The notes under the pieces are model-generated. The model worked only from the letters and a program-made list of their open reading frames with translations, did not search any database and was not told the origin of the DNA. This document shows positions 17,714 to 25,713 of a stretch of DNA of 64,000 nucleotides, piece after piece. The translations under genes and the position numbers were made by a program. This stretch comes from Kumtagia yinganensis (lineage in GTDB: Bacteria > Pseudomonadota > Alphaproteobacteria > Rhizobiales > Rhizobiaceae), in contig NZ_JBEBMH010000005.1 of NCBI RefSeq assembly GCF_040081985.1, positions 124,001 through 188,000 of the forward strand. The letters run 5' to 3'. The first letter of the stretch is position 1. Every line of letters starts with the position of its first letter.

Positions 17714-18345
17714 GCCCAGGCATCCTTGAAGGCGAAACGTTCATAGGCGCCGCGTGCTTCCCGCCAGCCCTCGGGGCCGACCGGCTTTTTCGCGAACAGC
17801 GCGGCCTCAACGATTGCGGCGATCTGCGAGAAGGCGCCGCGAGCCCGCGACGGCAGGGAAGCCGCGGCGGCGATGTCGCGGGCCGTCAGCGACGGACGCA
17901 GGAAATCCGGCAGGCGGGTGGAGATGTCTTCTACGCTGCGTTGCAGGAGCAGATGCACCGCCTCGTCATACTGCCCTGCCTCGGCCAGCGCATCGGCCTC
18001 CGAAAGCAGGATTTGCGCCTTCGCTACGTCCGGGTGCCAGGTTTCCTGCGGTTCTCGCTCGACGGCATCGCGTTGCCAAGGGAAGCGCCAGGCGACACCC
18101 CTCAGTTCAAGGACGATCAGCAGCAGGATCACCGCCGCGCCGGCGATGACGGCAGTCCAGAACATGTAGATGAAGTACGGTGCCAGCCACCGAAAGACAT
18201 CGACCAGCGGTTCCAGCCATTCAGGCGGCTTGGGCGGCATATAGGCGGGCAGGTCGAATTGGATCGAACCGTCGGCGAGCAATTCCCGATGGGCCTCGGC
18301 CAGCCGCCCGGCCGTTCCCTCCAGAGTTGCCTCGGTCTGATCCAT
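17710..18345 (-). CDS. DUF4129-like membrane protein, first gene of MoxR operon
   Basis: A 211-aa protein with a transmembrane helix at about 60-82 ('YFIYMFWTAVIAGAAVILLLIVL') and a C-terminal helical domain ('AGQYDEAVHLLLQRSVEDI') resembling DUF4129, which often partners MoxR/DUF58. The ATG at 18345 is preferred because a GGAG box lies 7 bases upstream; an in-frame TTG at 18369 has no such site. It heads a six-gene operon in which every junction overlaps (4, 14, 4, 4 and 14 bp), indicating strict co-translation. Confidence 0.72.
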   Translation of the reverse strand: MDQTEATLEGTAGRLAEAHRELLADGSIQFDLPAYMPPKPPEWLEPLVDVFRWLAPYFIYMFWTAVIAGAAVILLLIVLELRGVAWRFPWQRDAVEREPQETWHPDVAKAQILLSEADALAEAGQYDEAVHLLLQRSVEDISTRLPDFLRPSLTARDIAAAASLPSRARGAFSQIAAIVEAALFAKKPVGPEGWREARGAYERFAFKDAWA

Positions 18346-18481
18346 GAATGCTCCGCGCGACCGCTGCAATCACTGACAATCTTGTCTGAAAAATGCAAGC
18401 AAGGCTGGACGAAGTGTAGCAAGATTGGCAACCTTACGTGGAAACGCAGCCGGGCGGATGCTGCAAAAGGGAGAGGGCGAC

Positions 18482-19273
18482 ATGACCATGGCAAGTTACG
18501 ACCGGCCGGCGGCATTCCGCATCGGCCGGGTGTTCGGTGACACGTTCAGCGTGCTCGGCCGCAATTTTGGCCTCTGCATCGGGCTGGCGGCGATTTTTTC
18601 CGGCATTCCAAGCTTTCTCTATCAGCTCTGGACGCAGGGGCAGGTCGAGGCCACGCTTGCGGCCGCTGAAGGCGGCGTACCGCCGCAGTTCGATCCGTCT
18701 TCTATCGGTACCGGTCTCGGCGCATTCCTGATCTATATGGTACTTGCCTCCATCCTCCAGTCAGCCTTGGTGCGTGCGACGATCGAGGATCTGAACGGCA
18801 AGCAGCCTACGTTCAGCGACAGCATAAGCAGGGCAATCTCGGTGCTTCTGCCGATCATAGGGCTGTCGATTCTCGTTTATCTGGGTCTCATGATCGGCTT
18901 CATGTTGCTGGTGATCCCGGGCATCTACCTGCTGCTTCGCTGGTCGGTTGCGATCCCGGTCCTGGTTCAGGAACGGCGCGGCGTGCTGGACAGCATGTCG
19001 CGCAGCGCGACCCTGACGAAGGGCAATCGCTGGCGCATCCTCGGTCTCATCGTAATTTTCTACATCGCGCTGATCGTGCTGCAACTGGCTGTGACCCTTG
19101 TGGTCGGCGTTGCCGCGACGCTCACGGGAGGACTGATCGGGGCGGTACTGTTTGCGCTGGTCTCTGCTTTGTCGACGATCCTGATCTCGATTGCCGTCGC
19201 GGTTACTTATGTCGAACTGCGCTACGTCAAGGAAGGCGCCGACGTCAGGGAACTCGCGGAGATATTCGCCTAA
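18482..19273 (+). CDS. Multi-pass inner-membrane protein, YciC/GDPD-membrane-domain-like
   Basis: A 263-aa integral membrane protein with about six hydrophobic segments and no signal peptide. The start ('FRIGRVFGDTFSVLGRNFG') and the Pro-Gly helix 'LVIPGIYLLLRW' followed by 'VLDSMSRSATLTKGNRW' are typical of the YciC-like and glycerophosphodiesterase membrane-domain families. The function of these families is unknown. The ATG at 18482 follows GGGAGAGGGCGAC. It is divergent from the MoxR operon, with about 136 bp of shared upstream region. Confidence 0.7.
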   Translation: MTMASYDRPAAFRIGRVFGDTFSVLGRNFGLCIGLAAIFSGIPSFLYQLWTQGQVEATLAAAEGGVPPQFDPSSIGTGLGAFLIYMVLASILQSALVRATIEDLNGKQPTFSDSISRAISVLLPIIGLSILVYLGLMIGFMLLVIPGIYLLLRWSVAIPVLVQERRGVLDSMSRSATLTKGNRWRILGLIVIFYIALIVLQLAVTLVVGVAATLTGGLIGAVLFALVSALSTILISIAVAVTYVELRYVKEGADVRELAEIFA

Positions 19274-19373
19274 CTTTTCGTCCGCCATGGATACAAGCGC
19301 TGGCCTCGCATCGCTGAGGCCAGCCATCACAAATGCCGCATTGCACAATCGTTGGCGCCGCGCAAAATGCGGC

Positions 19374-19976
19374 ATGGCCCCATCGTCCCTCGCCATATTG
19401 GTCATCGACGAGAACCGTATCCGCGCCGCGATCATCGAGGCGGGGCTGCGCGAGGCCGGCCATGACGACGTGACGTTGGTGCATGACGTTGCCGGCATCG
19501 TCCGGCGCATCGCCGAGATCAACCCCGACGTCATCGTCATCGACCTGGAAAACCCCAACCGCGACATGCTGGAGAACATGTTCCAGCTTTCGCGCGCGGT
19601 GAAACGGCCGATCGCCATGTTCGTCGACCGATCCGATAGCGCTTCGATCGAAGCGGCGATCGATGCCGGCGTGTCGGCCTACATCGTCGACGGGCTGAAG
19701 CGCGAGCGCGTCAAGCCGATCCTCGACCTTGCCATAAGCCGCTTCAACGCTTTTTCGCGATTGTCGCGCGAACTGGAGGATGCGCGCAATGAACTCGAGG
19801 ACCGAAAGGTCATCGACAGGGCGAAGGGCATCCTGATGAAGTCGCGCGGGATGCCGGAGGCGGAAGCCTATGCGCTGCTGCGCAAGACGGCGATGAACCA
19901 GAACCGCAGGATCGGCGAGATCGCGCGCAGCCTGGTCACTGCCGCCGGGCTGTTGGGGCCGGGAGACGACGCATGA
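19374..19976 (+). CDS. nasT: NasT: ANTAR-domain transcription antiterminator for nitrate assimilation
   Basis: A 200-aa cytoplasmic RNA-binding regulator. An N-terminal receiver-like domain ('LAILVIDENRIRAAII', acidic 'VIVIDLENP') is joined by a coiled coil ('SRELEDARNELEDRKVIDRAKG') to a C-terminal ANTAR domain at about 130-190 ('AKGILMKSRGMPEAEAYALLRK'). In characterised systems NasS holds NasT until nitrate or nitrite binds; freed NasT then binds paired hexaloop hairpins and prevents leader termination. Such a leader lies at 21409-21510. The stop overlaps the nasS start as ATGA. The ATG at 19374 is chosen because it directly precedes the receiver fold. Confidence 0.9.
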   Translation: MAPSSLAILVIDENRIRAAIIEAGLREAGHDDVTLVHDVAGIVRRIAEINPDVIVIDLENPNRDMLENMFQLSRAVKRPIAMFVDRSDSASIEAAIDAGVSAYIVDGLKRERVKPILDLAISRFNAFSRLSRELEDARNELEDRKVIDRAKGILMKSRGMPEAEAYALLRKTAMNQNRRIGEIARSLVTAAGLLGPGDDA

Positions 19977-21208
19977 CGGCCGCCCACCAGATCGCCGCCG
20001 GATTCCTGCCGCTGCTCGACAGCGCTCTGCTGGTCGCCGCGCGGGAAAGGGGTTTTGCCGAGTCCGAAGGCGTAGAACTCACGCTGGTGCGCGAAACGTC
20101 GTGGGCCAATATCCGCGACCGCCTCGCTGTCGGCCATTTCCAGGTTGCGCATATGCTGGCACCGATGCCGATTGCCTGCAATCTCGGGCTGACGCCGCTT
20201 GCCGCTCGCACCGTGGCACCGATGGCGCTGGGGCTGGGCGGCAATGCGGTGACGGTCTCCAACGCGCTTTGGCAGGCCATGGCGGTTCATGGAGCGACCG
20301 ATGACCTGGCGCCGCGCTCGGTCGGCGCCGCGCTGAAGAAGGTGGTTGCGGAGCGGTCTCGCGCGGGCAGGCCGTCGCCGCGCTTTGCCGTGGTGCATCC
20401 GCATTCGGGACACAACTACGAACTCCGCTACTGGCTTGCCGGCTGCGGCGTCGATCCTGAGCGCGACGTCGAGATCGTCATCGTGCCGCCGCCGCTGATG
20501 GCGGATGCGCTGGGTTCGGGCGCGATCGACGGCTATTGCGTCGGCGAACCGTGGAACACTGCTGCCGTCATCCTCGGCCACGGCCACATCGCAACGGTCA
20601 AGGCGGCGATATGGCGCTCCAGCCCGGAAAAGGTGCTCGGCGTCGCGCAATCCTGGGCGGAGGCCAGGCCGGAGGCGCTGGCAGCGCTGTTGCGCGCGCT
20701 ATACCGAGCGGCGCAATGGTGCGCCGATCCCGCCAACCGTATCGAACTGTCGGGAATGCTGGCGTCGCCTGCCTATGTCGGCCGGCCGGCCGAATGGATG
20801 CTGCCGGCTCTGTCGGGCCGGCTGCTCACCAGTCCCGAAACCACGGTCGACGTCGCGGACTTCTTTGTGCCTCTGGCAAAGGCGGCAACCTTTCCGTGGA
20901 AAAGTCACGCGCTGTGGTTCTACAGCCAGATGGCGCGCTGGGGGCAAGTCGAGCACAGCGCTGCCACTGCTGCGATCGCCCGCGAAACATACAGGCCGGA
21001 CCTCTACCGCGAGGCGCTGAAACCGCTCGGCGTAGCGCTGCCCGGCGCCAACGCCAAGGTGGAAGGCGCTTTGAGGGCGGAGATACCTGTCGGCTCGGCC
21101 GGCGCCAGCCTGACGCTTGAGCCGGACGGTTTCTTCGACGGAAGCCTGTTCGATCCTGACCAGCTCGACGCCTACATCGCTGCGCAGCGTCGGTCTGACG
21201 TGTCATGA
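19973..21208 (+). CDS. nasS: NasS: nitrate/nitrite-sensing partner of NasT
   Basis: A 411-aa protein of the NrtA/CmpA substrate-binding family, here lacking a signal peptide ('MTAAHQIAAGFLPLLDSALLVAARERG'). It should therefore act in the cytoplasm as a sensor, not as a transporter subunit. The fold marks 'GHFQVAHMLAPMPIA', 'HPHSGHNYELRYWLA' and 'GYCVGEPWN' match NrtA-like nitrate binding proteins. In NasS/NasT systems it binds NasT in the absence of nitrate. It is coupled to nasT by a 4-bp overlap and immediately precedes the regulated leader. Confidence 0.9.
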   Translation: MTAAHQIAAGFLPLLDSALLVAARERGFAESEGVELTLVRETSWANIRDRLAVGHFQVAHMLAPMPIACNLGLTPLAARTVAPMALGLGGNAVTVSNALWQAMAVHGATDDLAPRSVGAALKKVVAERSRAGRPSPRFAVVHPHSGHNYELRYWLAGCGVDPERDVEIVIVPPPLMADALGSGAIDGYCVGEPWNTAAVILGHGHIATVKAAIWRSSPEKVLGVAQSWAEARPEALAALLRALYRAAQWCADPANRIELSGMLASPAYVGRPAEWMLPALSGRLLTSPETTVDVADFFVPLAKAATFPWKSHALWFYSQMARWGQVEHSAATAAIARETYRPDLYREALKPLGVALPGANAKVEGALRAEIPVGSAGASLTLEPDGFFDGSLFDPDQLDAYIAAQRRSDVS

Positions 21209-21225
21209 TCATCGAGCAGGCAAGT

Positions 21226-21240
21226 TTGTGCGCCGCACAA
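21226..21240. promoter_or_regulatory. Perfect palindrome upstream of nas promoter, possible operator
   Basis: TTGTGC-GCC-GCACAA is a perfect inverted repeat with 6-bp arms, 118 bp upstream of the -24 element. The position fits an enhancer for a sigma-54 activator such as NtrC. However, the half-sites are in the opposite order to the usual NtrC consensus, so the binding protein is uncertain. Confidence 0.35.
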
Positions 21241-21357
21241 TAAATGGGCAATCCGATGGGCAAATGACTATCGTTTGACCGCTTATGCCGAATTCGGCCG
21301 AACCGATATCTATCCATAAATAGCTGAAAACGAATGACTTATTTCTGATCGTACGAA

Positions 21358-21374
21358 CTGGCACGGTTCGTGCT
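21358..21374 (+). promoter_or_regulatory. Sigma-54 (RpoN) -24/-12 promoter of the nitrate assimilation operon
   Basis: CTGGCACGGTTCGTGCT matches the sigma-54 consensus: GG at 21360-21361, exactly 10 bases, then GC at 21372-21373. Seven of the first eight consensus positions (YTGGCACG) are as expected; the -12 box is GTGC rather than TTGC. It lies 35 bp upstream of the antiterminator hairpins, so nitrogen control at initiation (NtrC/RpoN) would be added to nitrate control at elongation (NasT). Confidence 0.75.
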
Positions 21375-21408
21375 TCGATATTAACGAGGCCCTCGGGCCA
21401 AAAATATC

Positions 21409-21445
21409 GGCGTCCAATGGCGGGCGTCTCCCAGGCAAAGCTGCC
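21409..21445 (+). promoter_or_regulatory. NasT/ANTAR antiterminator RNA: tandem hexaloop hairpins P1 and P2
   Basis: P1 is a 7-bp stem (21409-21415 with 21422-21428, two G-U pairs) closing the loop AAUGGC. Five bases later P2 is a short GGC/GCC stem (21434-21436 with 21443-21445) closing the loop AAAGCU. Both loops are six bases with A at position 1 and G at position 4, the signature recognised by ANTAR proteins. The 3' side of P2 also forms the start of the terminator stem, so P2 and the terminator are mutually exclusive. Confidence 0.8.
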
Positions 21446-21510
21446 GCTCAAGTCGAAACGCGATCCCGGACTTCCGGAGGCGAAGACTTGGCCGGCGGCT
21501 TTTTTGTTTT
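21443..21510 (+). terminator. NasT-controlled intrinsic terminator in nas leader
   Basis: GCCGC-T-CAAGTC (21443-21454) can pair with GACTTG (21485-21490) and GCGGC (21495-21499), leaving a 4-base bulge and a 30-base loop. A small internal CCGG-ACTT-CCGG hairpin lies inside the loop. The stem is followed at once by TTTTTTGTTTT (21500-21510). It shares 21443-21445 with antiterminator hairpin P2. The fold was drawn by eye, not computed. Confidence 0.65.
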
Positions 21511-21556
21511 CGCGATCCAGCCGGCGTGGCCCGCACGCCGCCCAACGGAGCCGACA

Positions 21557-22858
21557 ATGACAGAAACTTTCCCAGCCGCGCCAAGCCAGGACAAAGCCTC
21601 GGCACGGGCGCTTGCCATGTCCACCATCGCGTTCACCGTTTGCTTCGCCGTGTGGACCATCTTTTCGATCATCGGCGTGCGCATCAAGCAGGAACTCGGC
21701 CTCAGCGAAACGCAGTTCGGTCTGCTGGTCGGCACGCCGATCCTCACCGGATCGCTGGTGCGCATCGTGCTCGGCGTCTGGACCGACCGTTTCGGCGGGC
21801 GCCTCGTCTACACCGCAACGATGCTGGCCGCGGCAATCGCGACTTTCCTGCTCGCCTTCGCGCAGACCTACGCGCAGATGCTGGTTGCGGCCCTCGGGGT
21901 CGGACTGGCCGGCGGCTCCTTCGCGGTCGGTGTCGCCTATGTCTCACGTTTCTTCCCGGCAGGGAAGCAGGGAACGGCGCTCGGCATCTTCGGCGTCGGC
22001 AATGTCGGCGCGGCGGTGACGAAGTTTTTGGCGCCCTTCGTGCTGCTGGCCTGGGGCTGGCAGGACGTCGCCGTGATCTGGGCTTGCGTGCTTGCCTTCA
22101 TGGCCCTGATCTTCTGGTTCGGCACCGAGGACGACCCGGTGATCCGGGCGCGCCGGGCCGGCGCAAATCGCGTCGCAAAGAGTTTCTGGCAGGAATTCGC
22201 GCCGCTGAAGAATCTGCAGGTCTGGCGCTTCGGCCTCTACTACTTCTTCGTCTTCGGCGGCTTTGTGGCGCTGGCGCTGTGGCTGCCGCGCTACCTGATC
22301 GGCGTCTACGGCTTCGACATCGCCACCGCTGGCATGATCGGCGCCGCTTATTCGATCCCGGCCTCGATTTTCCGCGCCTATGGCGGCGTGCTATCCGACC
22401 GGCTCGGTGCACGCACCGTTCTCTACTGGACTTTCGTCGTGTCGGCGGTGTGCTGCGCGGTGCTGGCGCTGCCGACTACCGACTATACGGTGCGTGGCAT
22501 CGATGGCCCGATCGCCTTCCACTTCGAAATCGGCTGGCTGGCGTTCATCGCCATTGCCTTTGTGCTGGGCTTCTTCATGGCGATCGGCAAGGCCGCCGTC
22601 TACAAGCACATTCCCGTCTATTATCCCGACAGCGTCGGCGCCGTCGGCGGTCTCGTCGGCATGATCGGCGGCCTCGGCGGCTTCGTGCTGCCGATCGCCT
22701 TCGGCGCGCTCAACGACCTGACCGGCGTCTGGTCGAGCTGCTTCATGCTGCTGTTCGTGGTCGTGGCGGCCTGCCTCGCCTGGATGCACGCTGCGATCCT
22801 GCGGATGAACCGCGATGCCACGGCGCGCGCGCCGTCGCTCGTCGCGGCGGCCGAGTGA
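21557..22858 (+). CDS. MFS nitrate/nitrite transporter (NarK/NrtP family)
   Basis: A 433-aa major facilitator with about twelve transmembrane helices that imports nitrate for assimilation. The nitrate-porter signatures are visible: 'GGSFAVGVAYVSRFFPAGKQ' in helix 5 and 'GAVGGLVGMIGGLGGFVLP' in the second half, with the conserved 'RIVLGVWTDRFGGR' loop between helices 2 and 3. The ATG at 21557 is chosen as it follows GGAGCCGACA and lies after the leader terminator. An upstream in-frame start would fall inside the terminator. First gene of the NasT-controlled operon; nirB starts 16 bp after its stop. Confidence 0.92.
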   Translation: MTETFPAAPSQDKASARALAMSTIAFTVCFAVWTIFSIIGVRIKQELGLSETQFGLLVGTPILTGSLVRIVLGVWTDRFGGRLVYTATMLAAAIATFLLAFAQTYAQMLVAALGVGLAGGSFAVGVAYVSRFFPAGKQGTALGIFGVGNVGAAVTKFLAPFVLLAWGWQDVAVIWACVLAFMALIFWFGTEDDPVIRARRAGANRVAKSFWQEFAPLKNLQVWRFGLYYFFVFGGFVALALWLPRYLIGVYGFDIATAGMIGAAYSIPASIFRAYGGVLSDRLGARTVLYWTFVVSAVCCAVLALPTTDYTVRGIDGPIAFHFEIGWLAFIAIAFVLGFFMAIGKAAVYKHIPVYYPDSVGAVGGLVGMIGGLGGFVLPIAFGALNDLTGVWSSCFMLLFVVVAACLAWMHAAILRMNRDATARAPSLVAAAE

Positions 22859-22874
22859 ACCAGGAGGCCGCGAC

Positions 22875-25325
22875 ATGACCGAAAAACTCGTCATCATCGG
22901 CAATGGCATGGCACCGGGCAGGATGCTGGAGCACCTGCTGGAGGCCGCGCCCGACCGCTACCAGGTCACCATCTTCAACGCCGAACCGCGCGTCAATTAC
23001 GACCGCATCATGCTGTCGCCGGTGCTGTCCGGGGAGAAGGACTTTGAGCAGATCGTCATCCATGGCGACGGCTGGTACATCAAACACGGCATCACGCTCT
23101 ACAAGGGCCACAGGATCGTTTCCATCGACCGCGAGGCGAAGACGGTCACCTCCGACCACGGCGTGACCGAGAGCTACGACCGGCTGGTGATCGCCACCGG
23201 TTCAGTGCCCTTCATCATCCCTGTGCCGGGCAAGGATCTGCCCGGCGTGCTCAGCTACCGAGACCTCGACGACGTCAACGCCATGCTGCTCGCGGCCCAG
23301 TCCCGGGCAAAAGCGGTGGTGATCGGCGGTGGGCTTCTCGGACTTGAGGCCGCGGCCGGCCTCAGGGAACGCGGCATGGAGGTCACCGTGCTGCATGTCA
23401 TGCCGACCCTGATGGAGCGGCAACTCGATCCCGCGGCCGGCTACCTGTTGCAGAAGGCGGTCGAGGCGCGCGGCATCAAGGTGATCACCAAGGCCAACAC
23501 CAAGGCGATCGTCGGCGATGGCAAGGTCGAAGGCGTGGAACTTGCCGACGGCATGATCATCCCGGCGACGCTGGTGGTGATGGCCGTCGGCATCCGGCCG
23601 AACGTGGCGCTCGCCAAGGAAGCCGGACTGGGGGTCAATCGCGGCATCGTCACCGACGACCGCATGCGGACCTCCGACCCGACGATCTTCGCGCTCGGCG
23701 AATGTGCCGAGGTCGGCGGCCATGTCTACGGCCTCGTCGCGCCTCTCTATGAGATGGCCCGTGTCGCGGCCGCATTTCTGGCCGAAGCCGAAGACAAACG
23801 CTTCGTTCATTCCGATACGCCGACCAAGCTGAAGGTCACCGGCATCGACCTCTATTCCATCGGCGATTTCGCCGATGGGGAAGACCGCGAGGAGATCATT
23901 TTACGCGACGCCTCGGCCGGCATCTACAAGCGGCTGATCCTGCAGGACAACAGGATCATCGGCACCGTGCTGTTCGGAGAGACCGGCGACGGCTCCTGGT
24001 TCAACGACCTGAAGAGGAAGCAGACCGATATTTCGGAGATGCGCGATACGCTGATCTTCGGGCAGGCATTCCAGGGGGGTGCCTCCGCGGACCCTCTGGC
24101 GGCCGTTGCGGCACTGGCGGATGATGCGGAAATCTGCGGCTGCAACGGCGTCTGCAAAGGAAAGATCACCAGCACGATCACCGATAAGGGTCTGACCGGC
24201 CTCGACGATGTCCGCGCCCACACCAAGGCCTCTGCTTCCTGTGGCTCCTGCACCGGCCTCGTCGAGCAGTTGCTGAAGCTGACGCTCGGCGACGGCTACA
24301 GCCCCGCCACCGTGCAGCCCATGTGCGGCTGCACCACGCTCGGCCACGATGACGTACGCCGGCTGATCAAGGCGAAAGGCTTGAAGACTATCCCCGCCGT
24401 CATGCAGGAGTTGCAATGGAAGACCTCCTGCGGATGCGCCAAATGCCGGCCGGCACTCAACTACTATCTCGTCGCAGACTGGCCGGACGAATATGCCGAC
24501 GACTACCAGTCGCGGTTCATCAACGAGCGCGTCCACGCAAACATCCAGAAGGACGGCACCTATTCCGTCGTGCCGCGCATGTGGGGCGGCATGACCTCGT
24601 CGAAGGAGCTTCGCGCCATCGCCGATGTCGTCGACAAGTTCGCGATACCGGCGGTGAAAGTCACCGGCGGCCAACGCATCGACATGCTGGGCATCCGCAA
24701 GCAGGACCTGCCGGCGGTCTGGGCCGATCTCGGCAAGGCCGGCTTCGTCTCGGGCCAGGCCTACGCCAAGGGGCTGCGAACGGTGAAGACCTGCGTCGGC
24801 ACCGATTGGTGCCGGTTCGGCACGCAGGATTCGACAGGGTTGGGCATCCGCATCGAAAAGTTCATGTGGGGCTCGTGGACGCCGGCCAAGGTGAAGATGG
24901 CGGTGTCCGGCTGCCCGCGCAACTGCGCGGAGGCGACCTGCAAGGACGTCGGTGTGATCTGCGTGGATTCGGGCTACGAGATCCATTTCGCGGGTGCGGC
25001 CGGCCTCGACATCAAGGGCACCGAGGTTCTGGGCCTGGTGAAGAGCGAGGACGAGGCGCTGGAGGTCATCGTCGCGCTGACGCAGATGTACCGCGAGCAG
25101 GCGCGCTATCTCGAGCGTATCTACAAATGGGCGAAGCGCATAGGCACGGCTGAGATCAAGCGGCAGATCCTCGACGATGTCGAAAGGCGGAAAGCCTACT
25201 ACGAGCGCTTCGTCTTCAGCCAAAAATTCGCGCAGGTCGACCCCTGGTCGGAGCGCGTCTCCGGCAAGGACAAGCACGAATTCCAGCCGCTGGCGACGGT
25301 CGGTTTTGCAGAGGCGGCGGAGTGA
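22875..25325 (+). CDS. nirB: Assimilatory nitrite reductase [NAD(P)H] large subunit
   Basis: An 816-aa cytoplasmic enzyme that reduces nitrite to ammonium. Domain order: FAD/NAD(P)H oxidoreductase (1 to about 400), a BFD-like [2Fe-2S] region ('CGCNGVCKGK', 'CGSCTGL'), then ferredoxin-like half-domains and the sirohaem/[4Fe-4S] motifs 'CVGTDWC' and 'GCPRNCAEATC' (C-x5-C and C-x3-C). All expected cluster ligands are present. The ATG at 22875 follows an AGGAGG box. nirD follows 52 bp downstream. A sirohaem synthase gene is not found in this operon. Confidence 0.96.
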   Translation: MTEKLVIIGNGMAPGRMLEHLLEAAPDRYQVTIFNAEPRVNYDRIMLSPVLSGEKDFEQIVIHGDGWYIKHGITLYKGHRIVSIDREAKTVTSDHGVTESYDRLVIATGSVPFIIPVPGKDLPGVLSYRDLDDVNAMLLAAQSRAKAVVIGGGLLGLEAAAGLRERGMEVTVLHVMPTLMERQLDPAAGYLLQKAVEARGIKVITKANTKAIVGDGKVEGVELADGMIIPATLVVMAVGIRPNVALAKEAGLGVNRGIVTDDRMRTSDPTIFALGECAEVGGHVYGLVAPLYEMARVAAAFLAEAEDKRFVHSDTPTKLKVTGIDLYSIGDFADGEDREEIILRDASAGIYKRLILQDNRIIGTVLFGETGDGSWFNDLKRKQTDISEMRDTLIFGQAFQGGASADPLAAVAALADDAEICGCNGVCKGKITSTITDKGLTGLDDVRAHTKASASCGSCTGLVEQLLKLTLGDGYSPATVQPMCGCTTLGHDDVRRLIKAKGLKTIPAVMQELQWKTSCGCAKCRPALNYYLVADWPDEYADDYQSRFINERVHANIQKDGTYSVVPRMWGGMTSSKELRAIADVVDKFAIPAVKVTGGQRIDMLGIRKQDLPAVWADLGKAGFVSGQAYAKGLRTVKTCVGTDWCRFGTQDSTGLGIRIEKFMWGSWTPAKVKMAVSGCPRNCAEATCKDVGVICVDSGYEIHFAGAAGLDIKGTEVLGLVKSEDEALEVIVALTQMYREQARYLERIYKWAKRIGTAEIKRQILDDVERRKAYYERFVFSQKFAQVDPWSERVSGKDKHEFQPLATVGFAEAAE

Positions 25326-25377
25326 TCTCGTCCGTGAGAACAACAAACCGGCCGGTGCCCCGCGACAAGAGAGAAAT

Positions 25378-25710
25378 ATGATGACCTGGACACCCATCGG
25401 TATGCTCGCCGACATTCCGCAGCGCGGCGCGCGCTGCGTTGACACCCCCCAAGGCAAGATCGGCATCTTCCGCACGGCGGAAGACCAAGTCTTCGCCATC
25501 GACGATCATTGTCCGCACAAAGGCGGGCCGCTCAGCCAGGGCATCGTGCATGGCGCAGCGGTCACCTGTCCGCTGCACAACTGGGTATTCTCGCTGGAAA
25601 CCGGCAAGGCGCAGGGTGCGGATGAGGGTGCGGTCCGAACCGTCCCGGTCAAGGTCGAGGACGGCCGCATCTCGATCGCGCTCGGCGCCGCGGCGCTGAG
25701 GGCCGCCTGA
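25378..25710 (+). CDS. nirD: Assimilatory nitrite reductase small subunit (Rieske-type)
   Basis: A 110-aa protein with a Rieske-like [2Fe-2S] domain: C45-x-H47 in 'CPHKGG' and C64-x2-H67 in 'CPLHNW' are intact. It partners NirB and is required for NADH-dependent nitrite reduction. Two adjacent ATG codons (25378 and 25381) can start it, after AAGAGAG. The next gene begins 4 bp beyond the stop. Confidence 0.94.
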   Translation: MMTWTPIGMLADIPQRGARCVDTPQGKIGIFRTAEDQVFAIDDHCPHKGGPLSQGIVHGAAVTCPLHNWVFSLETGKAQGADEGAVRTVPVKVEDGRISIALGAAALRAA

Positions 25711-25713
25711 CCA

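Larger units (their letters stand above)
21209..21556 (+). other. Intergenic leader region of the nitrate assimilation operon
   Basis: This 348-bp gap holds an upstream palindrome, a -24/-12 promoter and the antiterminator/terminator leader, each listed separately. No gene is seen. From the promoter geometry transcription would begin near 21385, giving a leader of about 170 nt before the transporter ATG at 21557. Confidence 0.8.
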
